52,653 bases of DNA, taken from contig JAAUZD010000055.1 of assembly GCA_014804785.1 (NCBI GenBank), positions 1 through 52,653 of the forward strand. The letters are read 5' to 3'. Origin of the DNA: Lachnospiraceae bacterium (GTDB taxonomy: Bacteria; Bacillota; Clostridia; Lachnospirales; Lachnospiraceae). Below the pieces are notes generated by a model. It ran no database searches and was not told the origin of the DNA. It saw only the letters and a list, made by a program, of their open reading frames with translations. Position numbers and translations under genes: made by a program. Shown here in pieces: positions 17,987 through 26,435 of this stretch (position 1 is the first letter of the stretch; the number at the start of each line of letters is the position of its first letter).

Positions 17987-18487
17987 CTAATTTCCACTCC
18001 TCAACATACAAAACAAAAGTTCCACTATAGATTTTTTCCGCAACTGCGGATTTGAAGCAATCATTGTACAAAGTTTCCAATCCACATCCGCCGATAGCTC
18101 CGTAGGGTTTTCAAATTCCTCATGCTTATCTTTATTTCGTGGAATCGGTACTAAAACGCCAACATTGCGCGGAATATCAAACGCAACCTCTTTGTATGTA
18201 GCCATAGGCATTACAAAGTAGTTCTTTTCCCCTATGAAATTCCTGCCAAATCCACTTTCAAAGTCAGCCTTGCAGCTTTTAACCTCGTAGCAGATAAAGA
18301 TTCCTTTTTCAATTCCGCTTATGCCTACAACGCCCGCTGGTTCAAACTGCATGAAGTCAATACGCCTTACATCTGTTGTGCCATAGTCAATGCTTACTTC
18401 GCTCGCCCAATACTTTCCAATGCCAGAAAACTTCTCTCTTTTTAGCAGTTTTCCAAGAAATTCCGTTATTTCTGTTCTATTGCTCAT
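17987..18487 (-). CDS. PD-(D/E)XK-like (MmcB-type) nuclease-fold protein
   Basis: This 166-residue protein has a beta-alpha layout with an acidic residue in RRIDFMQFEP and an E-X-K in FICYEVKSCKADFESGFGRN, fitting the PD-(D/E)XK fold of MmcB-type DNA-repair-like proteins. The C-terminus (NPQLRKKSIVELLFCMLR) is conserved in phage relatives. The substrate is unknown. The start follows GAGGAGGGAAAGGGAAAA. Confidence 0.6.
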   Translation of the reverse strand: MSNRTEITEFLGKLLKREKFSGIGKYWASEVSIDYGTTDVRRIDFMQFEPAGVVGISGIEKGIFICYEVKSCKADFESGFGRNFIGEKNYFVMPMATYKEVAFDIPRNVGVLVPIPRNKDKHEEFENPTELSADVDWKLCTMIASNPQLRKKSIVELLFCMLRSGN

Positions 18488-18503
18488 TTTTCCCTTTCCC
18501 TCC

Positions 18504-18665
18504 TCAATCCCATTTAACCTTTCCTGTATACTTTTTCGTTGGCAGAGATAAATCTATTTCTGATCCACACTTGCATTTCCCGCTTACACATACAAACCTT
18601 TTACAATCTGGACAGAAATAGGCAATTCCTAATTCTCTGTCATATTTCCATAGTGCCGATTTCAT
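18504..18665 (-). CDS. Short zinc-ribbon protein
   Basis: This 53-residue protein starts at ATG 18665, with GAGAGG 7 bases upstream, just after the MazG-like stop. It holds CPDC and a CKC pair 13 residues later. Longer in-frame starts would run inside the MazG-like gene without ribosome sites. Function unknown. Confidence 0.6.
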   Translation of the reverse strand: MKSALWKYDRELGIAYFCPDCKRFVCVSGKCKCGSEIDLSLPTKKYTGKVKWD

Positions 18666-18675
18666 ATTACGCCTC

Positions 18676-18945
18676 TCAACAATTTCCATAATTCTTACTT
18701 CTGTTTCTTTCAATACATTCAAGCATAGCCATACAAGAAGCCATAGTATGGATTGCCTCAGTATAAATTTGTTCCTCTGTATCGGGTGTTGGATTAAAGC
18801 CAAACTCATTGATGGCTTTACACATCTCTCCGTATTCCTCTCCGATTATCATTCCCCAGACAGGTGCAGTATGGTTCTGCTCTCCCCATTTTGTATCCTG
18901 CCGTTTTCTTTCTTCAAGAACCATGTTTATAATCTTTTTCTGCAT
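18676..18945 (-). CDS. MazG-like nucleotide pyrophosphohydrolase family protein
   Basis: This 89-residue protein has the helical start MQKKIINMVLEERKRQDTKW and the EEYGEMCKAINE motif (EExxE), as in all-alpha NTP pyrophosphatases. MazG-type phage enzymes can change nucleotide pools or alarmones. The typical later ExxD motif is only partly visible (TEAIHTMASCMAM), so activity is uncertain. ATG at 18945 follows AAAGGA. Confidence 0.6.
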   Translation of the reverse strand: MQKKIINMVLEERKRQDTKWGEQNHTAPVWGMIIGEEYGEMCKAINEFGFNPTPDTEEQIYTEAIHTMASCMAMLECIERNRSKNYGNC

Positions 18946-18964
18946 TTCTATTCCTTTCCACAAT

Positions 18965-19004
18965 CCCCCTAAATCCCCTAATGATATGGATTTAGGGGGG
19001 GGGG
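18965..19004 (-). repeat. 12-bp inverted repeat with a G10/C10 tract
   Basis: CCCCCTAAATCC (18965-18976) and GGATTTAGGGGG (18988-18999) form a perfect stem between the Lar-like and MazG-like genes. The right arm runs into ten consecutive G at 18995-19004. No U-tract follows on the minus strand, so this is a stem-loop rather than a clear terminator. Confidence 0.55.
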
Positions 19005-19012
19005 AAGTTGTA

Positions 19013-19207
19013 CTATTTTAAATTTCTCCGGTTCCATTCCTCTTTCACTTCTTCAAGATTTCTTCCTGTTGGATACCCTTCATCTGGAACTGGGCAATCC
19101 GGATTATTGCACTTGACCATATACATGCGTCCACCACTTCTCCATGTTTCAACGACCACATTGTTGACTTTGCATATTCGGCATGGATTAAATTTAATCT
19201 CTCTTAT
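19013..19207 (-). CDS. Lar-family restriction alleviation-like protein, apparent ATA start
   Basis: The frame ending TAG at 19013 reads (ATA)REIKFNPCRICKVNN, then VKCNNPDCPVPDEGYPTG and ends EEWNRRNLK. Two cysteine pairs and a C-terminal WNRR are the hallmark of Lar-type proteins, which relieve type I restriction. No ATG, GTG or TTG lies between the in-frame upstream stop and the conserved part. ATA at 19207, 10 bases after AAAGGAGG, is where an ATG would be expected. It could be a rare start, a recent mutation or a sequencing error. Confidence 0.6.
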   Translation of the reverse strand: MREIKFNPCRICKVNNVVVETWRSGGRMYMVKCNNPDCPVPDEGYPTGRNLEEVKEEWNRRNLK

Positions 19208-19246
19208 TTTCCCTTATCCTCCTTTCAATCATCTGGGTATATCCGT

Positions 19247-19648
19247 TCAAATGTTGGCAATTCCATGTTCATCAAGCCATTTCTTATCATACCTGTGCAT
19301 ATACAAATCATAATTCCATATTGCTTTTTTCTGCTCCTCTGTCGCATTTTCTCCAACTTCGACCAGCAGGTATTCACCTTCTGTCACTTCCCCATCCTCA
19401 CACAATCCGTCCCAGTCTATTTCATCCTTGGTCGCGTCTGGATGCTCCCTATCAGTCAAATCCTCCTGCTCTGCTTCGCTTCCCAACGGACAGGAATGGC
19501 AATAGCAACACCCTCGTTCCTCTTTACCCCATATCTGTGTCTCGCTCTGATCAGGATGATTGCATCCATACCCGTTATTTACATCCCAATCAGAATTGAA
19601 GAATGAACACTGAAATGCAAAATCTTCAAAAAGTACTGCTTTCCTCAC
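19247..19648 (-). CDS. Cysteine-rich hypothetical phage protein
   Basis: This 133-residue acidic protein has about eight cysteines in its N-terminal half (FQCSFFNSDWDVNNGYGCNH, GCCYCHSCPLG), suggesting a metal site. The GTG start overlaps the previous stop as GTGA, with AAAGGAG upstream. The family was not recognised. Confidence 0.65.
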   Translation of the reverse strand: MRKAVLFEDFAFQCSFFNSDWDVNNGYGCNHPDQSETQIWGKEERGCCYCHSCPLGSEAEQEDLTDREHPDATKDEIDWDGLCEDGEVTEGEYLLVEVGENATEEQKKAIWNYDLYMHRYDKKWLDEHGIANI

Positions 19649-20178
19649 GCCTGCTCCTTTCTGAAATCTATGATTTCCATCTTGACGATCATGTTGTTGA
19701 AATCCTCGGCATATCCATCGACATCCAAGGTGTTTCCCTCTGGGTCTTTGAGGGTGGCAGTAAAATAATCGTGCTCACAGTCTTCATGGAATTTCAGATT
19801 GCAGTCACTTTCCAGATTTTCACCTTCGCATTCAAAATCAAAATCCAGAATTGTTTTTCCTTTACAATTCCCGTTAATCCTCTGCGTAACATGCCCTGTA
19901 TATCCCCATTGTTGCAACGTGATTTCAACCGTGTGTGTTCCGTAACATATGTTAGGATCATAGCTTTTCATTCCTGCATCCTTCTTCGCATGATTTGGCA
20001 TTGGCACCAGCGGACACCAACTTTGCCTTGCATTATGTATATTTTCGAGAGTCATACCCTGAAATCCATCAGCATAATTGGTTAATGCACAGCTTGGATT
20101 TTTAGAGTTTTTATTATTACAATAATGACAGTCGCTACAGCATTTCGGCATATCCATTATTAATATTGCTTTACTCAT
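19645..20178 (-). CDS. DUF5406-like protein with cysteine-rich N-terminus
   Basis: This is a 177-residue protein. The N-terminal about 65 residues hold a CCSDCHYCNN cluster and CPLVPMPNH, common in small phage proteins. The C-terminal part (YDPNICYGTHTVEITLQQWG through FTATLKDPEGNTLDVDGYAE) resembles the DUF5406 domain of unknown function, so this looks like a fusion. It overlaps its neighbours on both sides (8 bases upstream and 4 downstream), indicating co-translation. Confidence 0.6.
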   Translation of the reverse strand: MSKAILIMDMPKCCSDCHYCNNKNSKNPSCALTNYADGFQGMTLENIHNARQSWCPLVPMPNHAKKDAGMKSYDPNICYGTHTVEITLQQWGYTGHVTQRINGNCKGKTILDFDFECEGENLESDCNLKFHEDCEHDYFTATLKDPEGNTLDVDGYAEDFNNMIVKMEIIDFRKEQA

Positions 20179-20557
20179 GTTTTTGCCTCCCTACCGTCTC
20201 AATATATGGTTCCGGTAATGGCTGCCACGCAACAATCTTGCAATAAATCATGCATTCATAGTTGTGGGAATGCCATTTTGCATCACTTCCATAAACCGCA
20301 TCATAGACAGAATATGTTTTTGCTCCTTCATCCTCCCAGACAACCGACACTAAATATCTGTGTCCAGGTTCCGGCAACCGCTCACTGCATGGAATCCACT
20401 CGCCGATTTTGGGTTGCTTACCGATTACTTCCATTATGCTTTCATAATCAACTGCATCAATAGATTTATAATCTGTGCAACCGCAATGTGAATCAGACTC
20501 GAAAAGTGTATATTTCTCTTTTGCCATTTCTTCTATTAATTTCTTTTCATCAATCAT
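20171..20557 (-). CDS. DUF551 domain protein
   Basis: This 128-residue protein contains IGEWIPCSERLPEPGHRYLV, the signature of DUF551, in its middle and ends VAWQPLPEPYIE, also typical. DUF551 proteins are frequent in phages and have no established function. ATG at 20557 follows GGAGG at 12 bases; GTG at 20575 is an alternative. Confidence 0.75.
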   Translation of the reverse strand: MIDEKKLIEEMAKEKYTLFESDSHCGCTDYKSIDAVDYESIMEVIGKQPKIGEWIPCSERLPEPGHRYLVSVVWEDEGAKTYSVYDAVYGSDAKWHSHNYECMIYCKIVAWQPLPEPYIETVGRQKHE

Positions 20558-20585
20558 ACTGTGATTTACCTCCACTAAAGTTTAA

Positions 20586-20888
20586 TTATGGTCTGTACCA
20601 TACCCTCATTTGCTTATATCCCAACTTTTCCAAACATTCCGGCTCAATTAAAATATCATCATATCCCCGAAATTTCTCCCATGTCATGCCCTTACGATAT
20701 TTAGGAAAATGATAGCATTTCTCCTTCAGATCTCTTTCAGAATAGAGTTCACATCCATCTATATCACTTGTATATCCACCGAAAGACCTTTCCTCCGCAT
20801 CTTGTGTGCGGTGTCCCCAGAATAATAATGCCCCTGGCCATATACCTGAATGTTCATTACAGACAATTACATATTTTCTTTCATTCAT
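20586..20888 (-). CDS. Hypothetical phage protein
   Basis: This 100-residue protein (MNERKYVIVCNEHSGIWPGA, GHRTQDAEERSFGGYTSDID, late LIEPECLEKLGYKQMRVWY) has no recognised domain. Its start is ATG 20888; a TTG lies 9 bases before it. It belongs to the tightly packed early accessory block. Confidence 0.6.
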   Translation of the reverse strand: MNERKYVIVCNEHSGIWPGALLFWGHRTQDAEERSFGGYTSDIDGCELYSERDLKEKCYHFPKYRKGMTWEKFRGYDDILIEPECLEKLGYKQMRVWYRP

Positions 20889-20932
20889 TTTTACCAATTA
20901 CCCTTTCTGTCATGTTCTTATCATGGTCGAAA

Positions 20933-21088
20933 TTATCTGCGTACGATTGGTATGTTTTTCAATTGTTTTCCAGATTTCCTGAGTGACCTTGTTATCTCAC
21001 TCCACTCCTTATCAAAGCGGATCATGAATTGCACCGTAAATGTTCCGCCTTTCATTAGCTGTATATCTTTTATTGCTTTTTCGGTCAT
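20933..21088 (-). CDS. Small hypothetical protein (51 aa)
   Basis: A short frame from ATG 21088 to TAA 20933 begins MTEKAIKDIQLMKGGTFTVQ and contains RFDKEWSEITRSLRKSG. It starts 1 base after the stop of another tiny frame, suggesting translational coupling. Helical and basic; function unknown. Confidence 0.5.
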   Translation of the reverse strand: MTEKAIKDIQLMKGGTFTVQFMIRFDKEWSEITRSLRKSGKQLKNIPIVRR

Positions 21089-21089
21089 G

Positions 21090-21176
21090 TCAGCTTTTAC
21101 CTGTCCTTTCTACTTTCTCTCTATTTGTCCAATCCTGCTGCCTCTGCAAAGTCAATTTCTTTTCTGTTGGATTCAC
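21090..21176 (-). CDS. Tiny open frame (28 aa) with strong ribosome site
   Basis: GTG at 21176 follows AAAGGAGGAATT, one of the best ribosome sites in the region, and encodes MNPTEKKLTLQRQQDWTNRE and eight more residues before TGA. Its stop is 1 base from the next ATG, so it may act as a leader peptide that couples translation, or be a real mini-protein. Confidence 0.4.
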   Translation of the reverse strand: MNPTEKKLTLQRQQDWTNREKVERTGKS

Positions 21177-21190
21177 AATTCCTCCTTTCT

Positions 21191-21218
21191 GGGAAGTCCT
21201 TCGGGGGAAGAACTTCCC
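21191..21218 (-). terminator. Stem-loop after the 21267-21875 gene
   Basis: The arms GGGAAGTCCTT (21191-21201) and AAGAACTTCCC (21208-21218) pair fully in minus-strand RNA with one G-U wobble. No U-tract follows; the ribosome site of the 28-aa frame comes directly after. It is probably an attenuator or RNA-processing hairpin. Confidence 0.4.
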
Positions 21219-21266
21219 TTGTGCAATAATCATGGCTTCTATGTGATATGTTTTGACCAAAAGGCT

Positions 21267-21875
21267 TTAAAATAGGTTCATCTCCGGCAACTCTATGTTT
21301 TCCAGCAGCTGGAGATATTCTCCGAACTCTTTGTCCTCATTCCTGTCGACTGCTATAGGGAGTATTGCCAGAGTCATTACTTCATTGCCCCAGTACAGGA
21401 TGCTTCCCTTTTCATCGATTGCTTTAGGTCCTTCCGGATGGGATTCCTCACATCCAAGTGCGTTCTTGTCCAGCAAATTTATAAATTTTTCGTTGAATGG
21501 GATGCAGGTTTGTGTTCGGGGGTTCTGTATGATCCGGTATGTCACGCCGTCTTTTTGGTACAGCGCTCTTGTTACCGTCATTTCTTCCACACAACCTTTA
21601 AACTTTTCTCCAATGTTCCATACACTATTTTCAGGGATTAAATATTGGTTATCCTCCCCTTTAGATGCTTTGAACACTAAGCCTGCTGCCGGGAATTCAC
21701 CTGTAAGTTCAATGATGGCTGCTTTTTCCTTGTTGGGAAGTTCGTCTCTGTCTATCCTTAATACCCAGTCCCCCCCCTCAAGGAAAAATTCCTCTTCTGT
21801 AGTACCCATTACAAGTCTTCCGTTGTTGTATGCATCTTTGATCAGTTTCTTGAATCCATTTGTACTGATGAACAT
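21267..21875 (-). CDS. Hypothetical phage protein (202 aa)
   Basis: This 202-residue protein starts MFISTNGFKKLIKDAYNNGR, with GEFPAAGLVFKASKGEDNQY, VTYRIIQNPRTQTCIPFNEK and a C-terminal AIDEKGSILYWGNEVMTLAI. It is mixed alpha/beta; no domain is recognised. The start follows GAGGAAAAGAC. It lies in the block between the HNH nuclease and the small accessory genes. Confidence 0.6.
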   Translation of the reverse strand: MFISTNGFKKLIKDAYNNGRLVMGTTEEEFFLEGGDWVLRIDRDELPNKEKAAIIELTGEFPAAGLVFKASKGEDNQYLIPENSVWNIGEKFKGCVEEMTVTRALYQKDGVTYRIIQNPRTQTCIPFNEKFINLLDKNALGCEESHPEGPKAIDEKGSILYWGNEVMTLAILPIAVDRNEDKEFGEYLQLLENIELPEMNLF

Positions 21876-21887
21876 GTCTTTTCCTCC

Positions 21888-22241
21888 TCAAAAATCATAT
21901 TTTCTATATACCAGTTCCTCTTTGTCCCAATCCGGATAGATGTTCCGCAGGTAGGCTTCAAAATCCTTAAGCATTTCCTCTCTCAAGCCCTCATTTCCAT
22001 TATCCAGTTTACTGTGATGGTAGCGGCATCCAAGGGCACCGTTTTGCTCTATACCTAATCCCAGCTGCGATTTGGGTATGAAGTGCATAATATCTCTTAT
22101 TGTTAAATCAAGCCATGTGGTATTTTCTCTGGGATATCCCATCATGCAGAAGATACAGCCTCCGTCCCTTTCAATGATCTTTTCTCTGGTCTTTATGTCG
22201 AACTGGAGCTCTTTTGTGTATTTATGGGGTTTCTTTGCCAT
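21888..22241 (-). CDS. HNH-fold endonuclease-like protein
   Basis: This 117-residue protein has REKIIERDGGCIFCMMG, DIMHFIPKSQLGLGIEQNGA and CRYHHSKLDNGNEG, the order of an HNH fold: CxxC-like zinc residues, a His in the first strand, Asn, and a final HH. It could nick DNA during replication or recombination. It overlaps the ParB-like gene end by 20 bases, and its ribosome site GGAGGTATCAG lies inside that gene. Confidence 0.7.
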   Translation of the reverse strand: MAKKPHKYTKELQFDIKTREKIIERDGGCIFCMMGYPRENTTWLDLTIRDIMHFIPKSQLGLGIEQNGALGCRYHHSKLDNGNEGLREEMLKDFEAYLRNIYPDWDKEELVYRKYDF

Positions 22242-23697
22242 CTGATACCTCCACGCCTGCTGCCTCCTGCAAGACTTTTATCTGCTTTTTTAATTCTGCA
22301 ATCTCCCGGCATCTCTCCGAATACAGCCTGTCTATCTCTATGATCTGTTCCGGCGTAATGCCTGTTCTTTCATATTCCGCCAGTCTGTCAGCTGCCGGAC
22401 CTATGTAAGCACATTCCCCTGTCTCAGGAATTGGGATTTCTTTCAAGGCAGTGATGTAATATCCTAATTCTTCATGTTTCTCTGTATAGTTCGGTTGCAC
22501 CGGTGCAACTTCCATGTTTTTGGTATTTTCCTCTGCGTCAGGACAGTATTCCGGAAAATCTTTCTCTAATTGCATCTGTCCGGGCAGCTGCTCTTCTCCA
22601 GCATCTGGATCACTTTCCTTGTCGGTTTCATATGATTCAGGATGGCTTTCAGTCGGTTCTGGTTCTTCTGTTCGGGTATCATAGGGTCCATTATCCGGGG
22701 CGATTTCTGGTCTATCTCCAGATTTTTTCTCTGCAGCATTTTCATCGACCTTCTTTTCTGTTTTTGCCTTGGTGACCTTGCTTGGCTTCTTTTGCACTGT
22801 TCTGGCCATCACTGGGGAAGGTTCCGGCTTTTTAGGTTCTTCCCTTGCTGGAAACGTCTCTCCATACAATATCTCCCATTCCTTTTCATGTTCCGGGGAT
22901 GCTTCCGGTACTACCAGAGTGTCGATTGCTGATATCATCTGCTGCCAGCTGAAACTTTCTTTTTCTCCGCTGCGCATGTTTACGACAACGACATCCCTGT
23001 CCGCTCCCTTTATGCTCAGCATCATGCGTCCGATCCCCTGCAGCCTCACGTTATGTATCGCTTCCCCGCAGGGTGCAAGGATTTCTGTAATGATTCTGGA
23101 TGCAATACCTATGTCCTCTGCCTGGCCGGAGTAATCTTCATACCGCGCCTTCAGCATCCGTACATACAGTTCCGGCTGGTCATGTCCCAGCTGGTGGATC
23201 ACTTTGTGGAGCGTGGAGTCCATTGATGCCTGCTGCCGGTCCTGCCCTTCCAGCAGGACTTCAATGTCTGTTATCTTTTTCTCTTCGTAAACCTCTTCCT
23301 TAATCGCCTGGATTTCGCTTTTGGAGTAGCTGCTCGATATTTCCTCCGCAACCGCTACCGGGAGAAGGAGCATGAGTGCCAGCTTCGCATAGCCATAGCC
23401 TCGATACTGTTCTTTCAGCTGGTCGGAATAGCCTCCCTCTGAGTATTCATCATTAATCCGGATGAATCTTGATACCTGGGACTTGTCCAGACCATATTCT
23501 GCCTGTGCAAATTCATTGACACTCCCGTACATGGTATCCTTAAGAATATCCGTATCCCTTGCCAGTTTCAACAGATACCCTATCCGAACAAAACTCTCTG
23601 CTGATTTCTGCATCTCACTGTCAACTGCTGCCTTGTAGTCCTGATAGGTCCTGTATTCGTTATTGATATTGATTACTTCACCTGTTACTATTTCCAT
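22222..23697 (-). CDS. ParB-like/DNA-binding phage protein
   Basis: This protein of about 491 residues has an N-terminal helical part with a helix-turn-helix-like segment (FAQAEYGLDKSQVSRFIRIN), a long acidic, low-complexity linker (about residues 300-400, Glu/Pro rich) and a C-terminal helical domain (CAYIGPAADRLAEYERTGIT). Proteins of this kind near PcfJ are usually called ParB-like or left unnamed; a role in DNA binding or partition is inferred. ATG at 23697 overlaps the PcfJ stop and follows GGAGGTAGATTG. Confidence 0.55.
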   Translation of the reverse strand: MEIVTGEVININNEYRTYQDYKAAVDSEMQKSAESFVRIGYLLKLARDTDILKDTMYGSVNEFAQAEYGLDKSQVSRFIRINDEYSEGGYSDQLKEQYRGYGYAKLALMLLLPVAVAEEISSSYSKSEIQAIKEEVYEEKKITDIEVLLEGQDRQQASMDSTLHKVIHQLGHDQPELYVRMLKARYEDYSGQAEDIGIASRIITEILAPCGEAIHNVRLQGIGRMMLSIKGADRDVVVVNMRSGEKESFSWQQMISAIDTLVVPEASPEHEKEWEILYGETFPAREEPKKPEPSPVMARTVQKKPSKVTKAKTEKKVDENAAEKKSGDRPEIAPDNGPYDTRTEEPEPTESHPESYETDKESDPDAGEEQLPGQMQLEKDFPEYCPDAEENTKNMEVAPVQPNYTEKHEELGYYITALKEIPIPETGECAYIGPAADRLAEYERTGITPEQIIEIDRLYSERCREIAELKKQIKVLQEAAGVEVSDGKETP

Positions 23698-25874
23698 CAA
23701 TCTACCTCCATAAAATCTGCTTCCAGTACATCTGCAAGCAGTCTACCTGCCAATCTGCCATGCCATACCTTATTTCCATCTTTTCTGAGTTTTGCATATT
23801 CATCCAGTCTTGCCTGATTGGATTTTATTCCCAGCACCTTTTCCTCCGCAGTCATCCTCTTCCTGAATTCCTTCTGCCATTTTTTCAGAAATTTAACAGC
23901 TTCCTCGAAATCCTTATTCTGATTATCCCCGGTAGTCCTCTTCTGCCGGATATTTCCTGACGGCTCTACTTCCAGGGTATACCACGGTGCATCTACAAAG
24001 TCCGTCTTCCGTAAGAAGAACAGATACGTTTCATTCTTTTGTATCCTGTCAAAGTAAAAATCGCAGGTATGGACACAATGCTGGAGGATAGTTCCTTCTT
24101 CTACGATATCTATGATTCCGGATGGTGCCAGAATGGTGTATTTTCCGTCTGAATATTCAAATTTTTTTAGTTTTGGCAGGACTTCATTTACCTTTGTCCA
24201 CTTCTTTTCCAGTTTCTTTGCCTGCTCTTCCATAGCTCCTTTTTGGAGGATCCGCACCATCTTATCATGTGCCGCCTGTAAGTTCTTCGGCTTATATACC
24301 ATCTCGCTTTTTGTATCTGCTTTTGCTTTATGCGCCATATTCATGTAGTCTTCCCAAGTAGTTAGCAGCCTTGCCATTTTGTATCCGGTAAGGGCTGATT
24401 GTTTCTTCAGATAATTCCAGATTTTCACATATTTCAGTGACAATGGAAGGAAACCAAAGTTTGAGCTTTTGAATCCTGCATCTCCAAAATCCCTTATCAT
24501 TTCATCAGGCCAGATAGTATTTACCATTTTTTCATACTGCAACCATTTCAGATGGTCAATTTTTCCATCCATGGCTTTTAATCTTCTTAACCTCCCGTTA
24601 TCAATCTTCATCATCTTTGCCAGCTCTGTGGCATCAGGATTGATCAATCCACTTTCATATTTCCTTTCCATGAAATCCTTTGCCAGCCCAAACATCCCAA
24701 TCCTTGCCAGTTTTTCTATCAGTGGGTTTCCATGCTCCACTGCCAGATAATTTGCCGCATCCGTTGGGAGGGGATCCCATAAATCAATTGCACTGTGTTT
24801 TAGTGCACTCTTTTTCAACGCAGACAGATTTCTTTTGTACAGCTTGATTGTCCTCTGGCTGTAGTAAGTTCTCTTGTACGGAATGTAATTTCTGTCAAGT
24901 ATCCATCTGTGGATTTTATTCTTATACAGTCCCCACCAGTATCCTTTCACTACTCCATTCTCCAGCAGCAATATTCTGGATACTTCCTTAAGATAACTAC
25001 GCGGCGCCTTTATATCAGCATCCCGGTACCACTGCATCTGCCTGAACTGTCTGATGACCACTCCGCCTTTGATCTTTTGGATAATCTCGCCCTGATATTC
25101 GTGCGTTCCAAGCGTTTTTATTTTTGAGGATACTTTATATTTCACCTTTACCCCGCAGAGTCTGCATCGCCCCTCCTTGTTATGTCTTGGCTGTTCGACC
25201 GGTACGTACCTGTGGCAGTGGGAACAGTATCCGCTGACTGCTCCTTTTCTGGAATAATCATAAAAGATAAAATACTCGCCTGCTGCCTCTTTCATCATCC
25301 ACTCTTTGAATGCTTTCGGAATATCCGGAACCAGTTTCATATCCGCATCCCACGGAGCCTGTTCCCGCTCCTCTGCTTCCTTAATCTTCCTATCCCTTGC
25401 TGCCTGCTGCCATTCCATGATTCCCCAGATTCCTTTTTCTTTCGTCCCAAAATAATCCTGAATCTCCTTGCTGCCCTCCGGGTTCTGCCATATCCTTTTA
25501 TACATGTTAGGGAACCAGTTTATGTTGTATATGACGTCACCTATCCGCCCCAGATTTAAGAGCATCGCTTTGCTCCATTTAACTTCTTTTCCCTTTTCCA
25601 ATATCCGGGTTATATATTCATTTCCCTCTTTATTGAGATATATTTCATAGGTCGGTGTAAGTTCGCCGGCTGCCACCTTTGAAGGAATAAATACGCACAC
25701 CATAAAGAACCTGCCTCTGGACTGGCATCTCACGAAAATATCGTATCTGGTACTTTTCTCTATTGAAGCCCATTCTGTGCAATACTTTAGTTTCGCGGCA
25801 TTGTCCTTTGCCATTGCAACCATTTTGGGTGTGGCGTTTATCCTCCTTAGATTTCTCAGTTCCTCTTTTCGCAT
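23697..25874 (-). CDS. PcfJ-like protein
   Basis: This 725-residue protein has the general plan of PcfJ, first known from the conjugative plasmid pCF10. It has a central cysteine pair (CSHCHRYVPVEQPRHNKEGR.CRLCG), many aromatic-basic segments, and a C-terminal signature ILQHCVHTCDFYFDRIQKNE followed by FLRKTDFVDAPWYTLEV and RTTGDNQNK. Biochemical function is unknown; it is common in phages and plasmids of Firmicutes next to PcfK-like genes, as here. It overlaps both flanking genes. Confidence 0.75.
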   Translation of the reverse strand: MRKEELRNLRRINATPKMVAMAKDNAAKLKYCTEWASIEKSTRYDIFVRCQSRGRFFMVCVFIPSKVAAGELTPTYEIYLNKEGNEYITRILEKGKEVKWSKAMLLNLGRIGDVIYNINWFPNMYKRIWQNPEGSKEIQDYFGTKEKGIWGIMEWQQAARDRKIKEAEEREQAPWDADMKLVPDIPKAFKEWMMKEAAGEYFIFYDYSRKGAVSGYCSHCHRYVPVEQPRHNKEGRCRLCGVKVKYKVSSKIKTLGTHEYQGEIIQKIKGGVVIRQFRQMQWYRDADIKAPRSYLKEVSRILLLENGVVKGYWWGLYKNKIHRWILDRNYIPYKRTYYSQRTIKLYKRNLSALKKSALKHSAIDLWDPLPTDAANYLAVEHGNPLIEKLARIGMFGLAKDFMERKYESGLINPDATELAKMMKIDNGRLRRLKAMDGKIDHLKWLQYEKMVNTIWPDEMIRDFGDAGFKSSNFGFLPLSLKYVKIWNYLKKQSALTGYKMARLLTTWEDYMNMAHKAKADTKSEMVYKPKNLQAAHDKMVRILQKGAMEEQAKKLEKKWTKVNEVLPKLKKFEYSDGKYTILAPSGIIDIVEEGTILQHCVHTCDFYFDRIQKNETYLFFLRKTDFVDAPWYTLEVEPSGNIRQKRTTGDNQNKDFEEAVKFLKKWQKEFRKRMTAEEKVLGIKSNQARLDEYAKLRKDGNKVWHGRLAGRLLADVLEADFMEVD

Positions 25875-26425
25875 ATCTTTCCTCCCCGTATCCGGTACCA
25901 GATATTTTCCTTGACCTCTTCTCCATCCACGAATACCGGATATACTCCTTCAATTTCTTTGGTCCGCCTCGCCTCTTTTAGCAGGAATAGAAATGAGCCT
26001 TTCACGCCTGCTGCCTCTGGTGATTTTCCCCGGACGATGATAAAGCTGTCTTTCCGGTCACATTTGCCGGTCTTTTCAAGCACGTACCTGCTCTCTGGTT
26101 CTCTCTCTGGATATTTCTGCATGTACATACATGCCAGAGTTGCAAGCTGGATCAGGTCGATTTCCTTTATCAGTGTCAGCCTCGTGCAGGAAATTCTTGT
26201 TCCATATCCATCCTGATTAATATCTCCCTCCGCCTTTACGACAAAAAACCTTGTTCCAGTTCCGTCGTAATAATTCAGGGTGCAGAGGGGATTCTCTGCG
26301 CAGTGAAAACCGTTATGGGCACATTTGCACTCGCTTTCCTCATACGTCTTTCCCGGTTCAAACTGAAAAACCCCCTTCCCCATAGTTGCCTGTAATTTTT
26401 CATTAAAAGCCTTATACGCAATCAC
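25856..26425 (-). CDS. DUF7666-like protein
   Basis: This 189-residue protein starts (V)IAYKAFNEKLQATMG with FQFEPGKTYEESECKCAHNG and FHCAENPLCTLNYYDG, a pattern of the DUF7666 group in which cysteines and histidines cluster early. GTG at 26425 is preferred for GAGGTGA 5 bases upstream; GTG at 26434 is possible. Function unknown. It ends inside the PcfJ start. Confidence 0.6.
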   Translation of the reverse strand: MIAYKAFNEKLQATMGKGVFQFEPGKTYEESECKCAHNGFHCAENPLCTLNYYDGTGTRFFVVKAEGDINQDGYGTRISCTRLTLIKEIDLIQLATLACMYMQKYPEREPESRYVLEKTGKCDRKDSFIIVRGKSPEAAGVKGSFLFLLKEARRTKEIEGVYPVFVDGEEVKENIWYRIRGGKICEKRN

Positions 26426-26435
26426 TCTGGTCACC

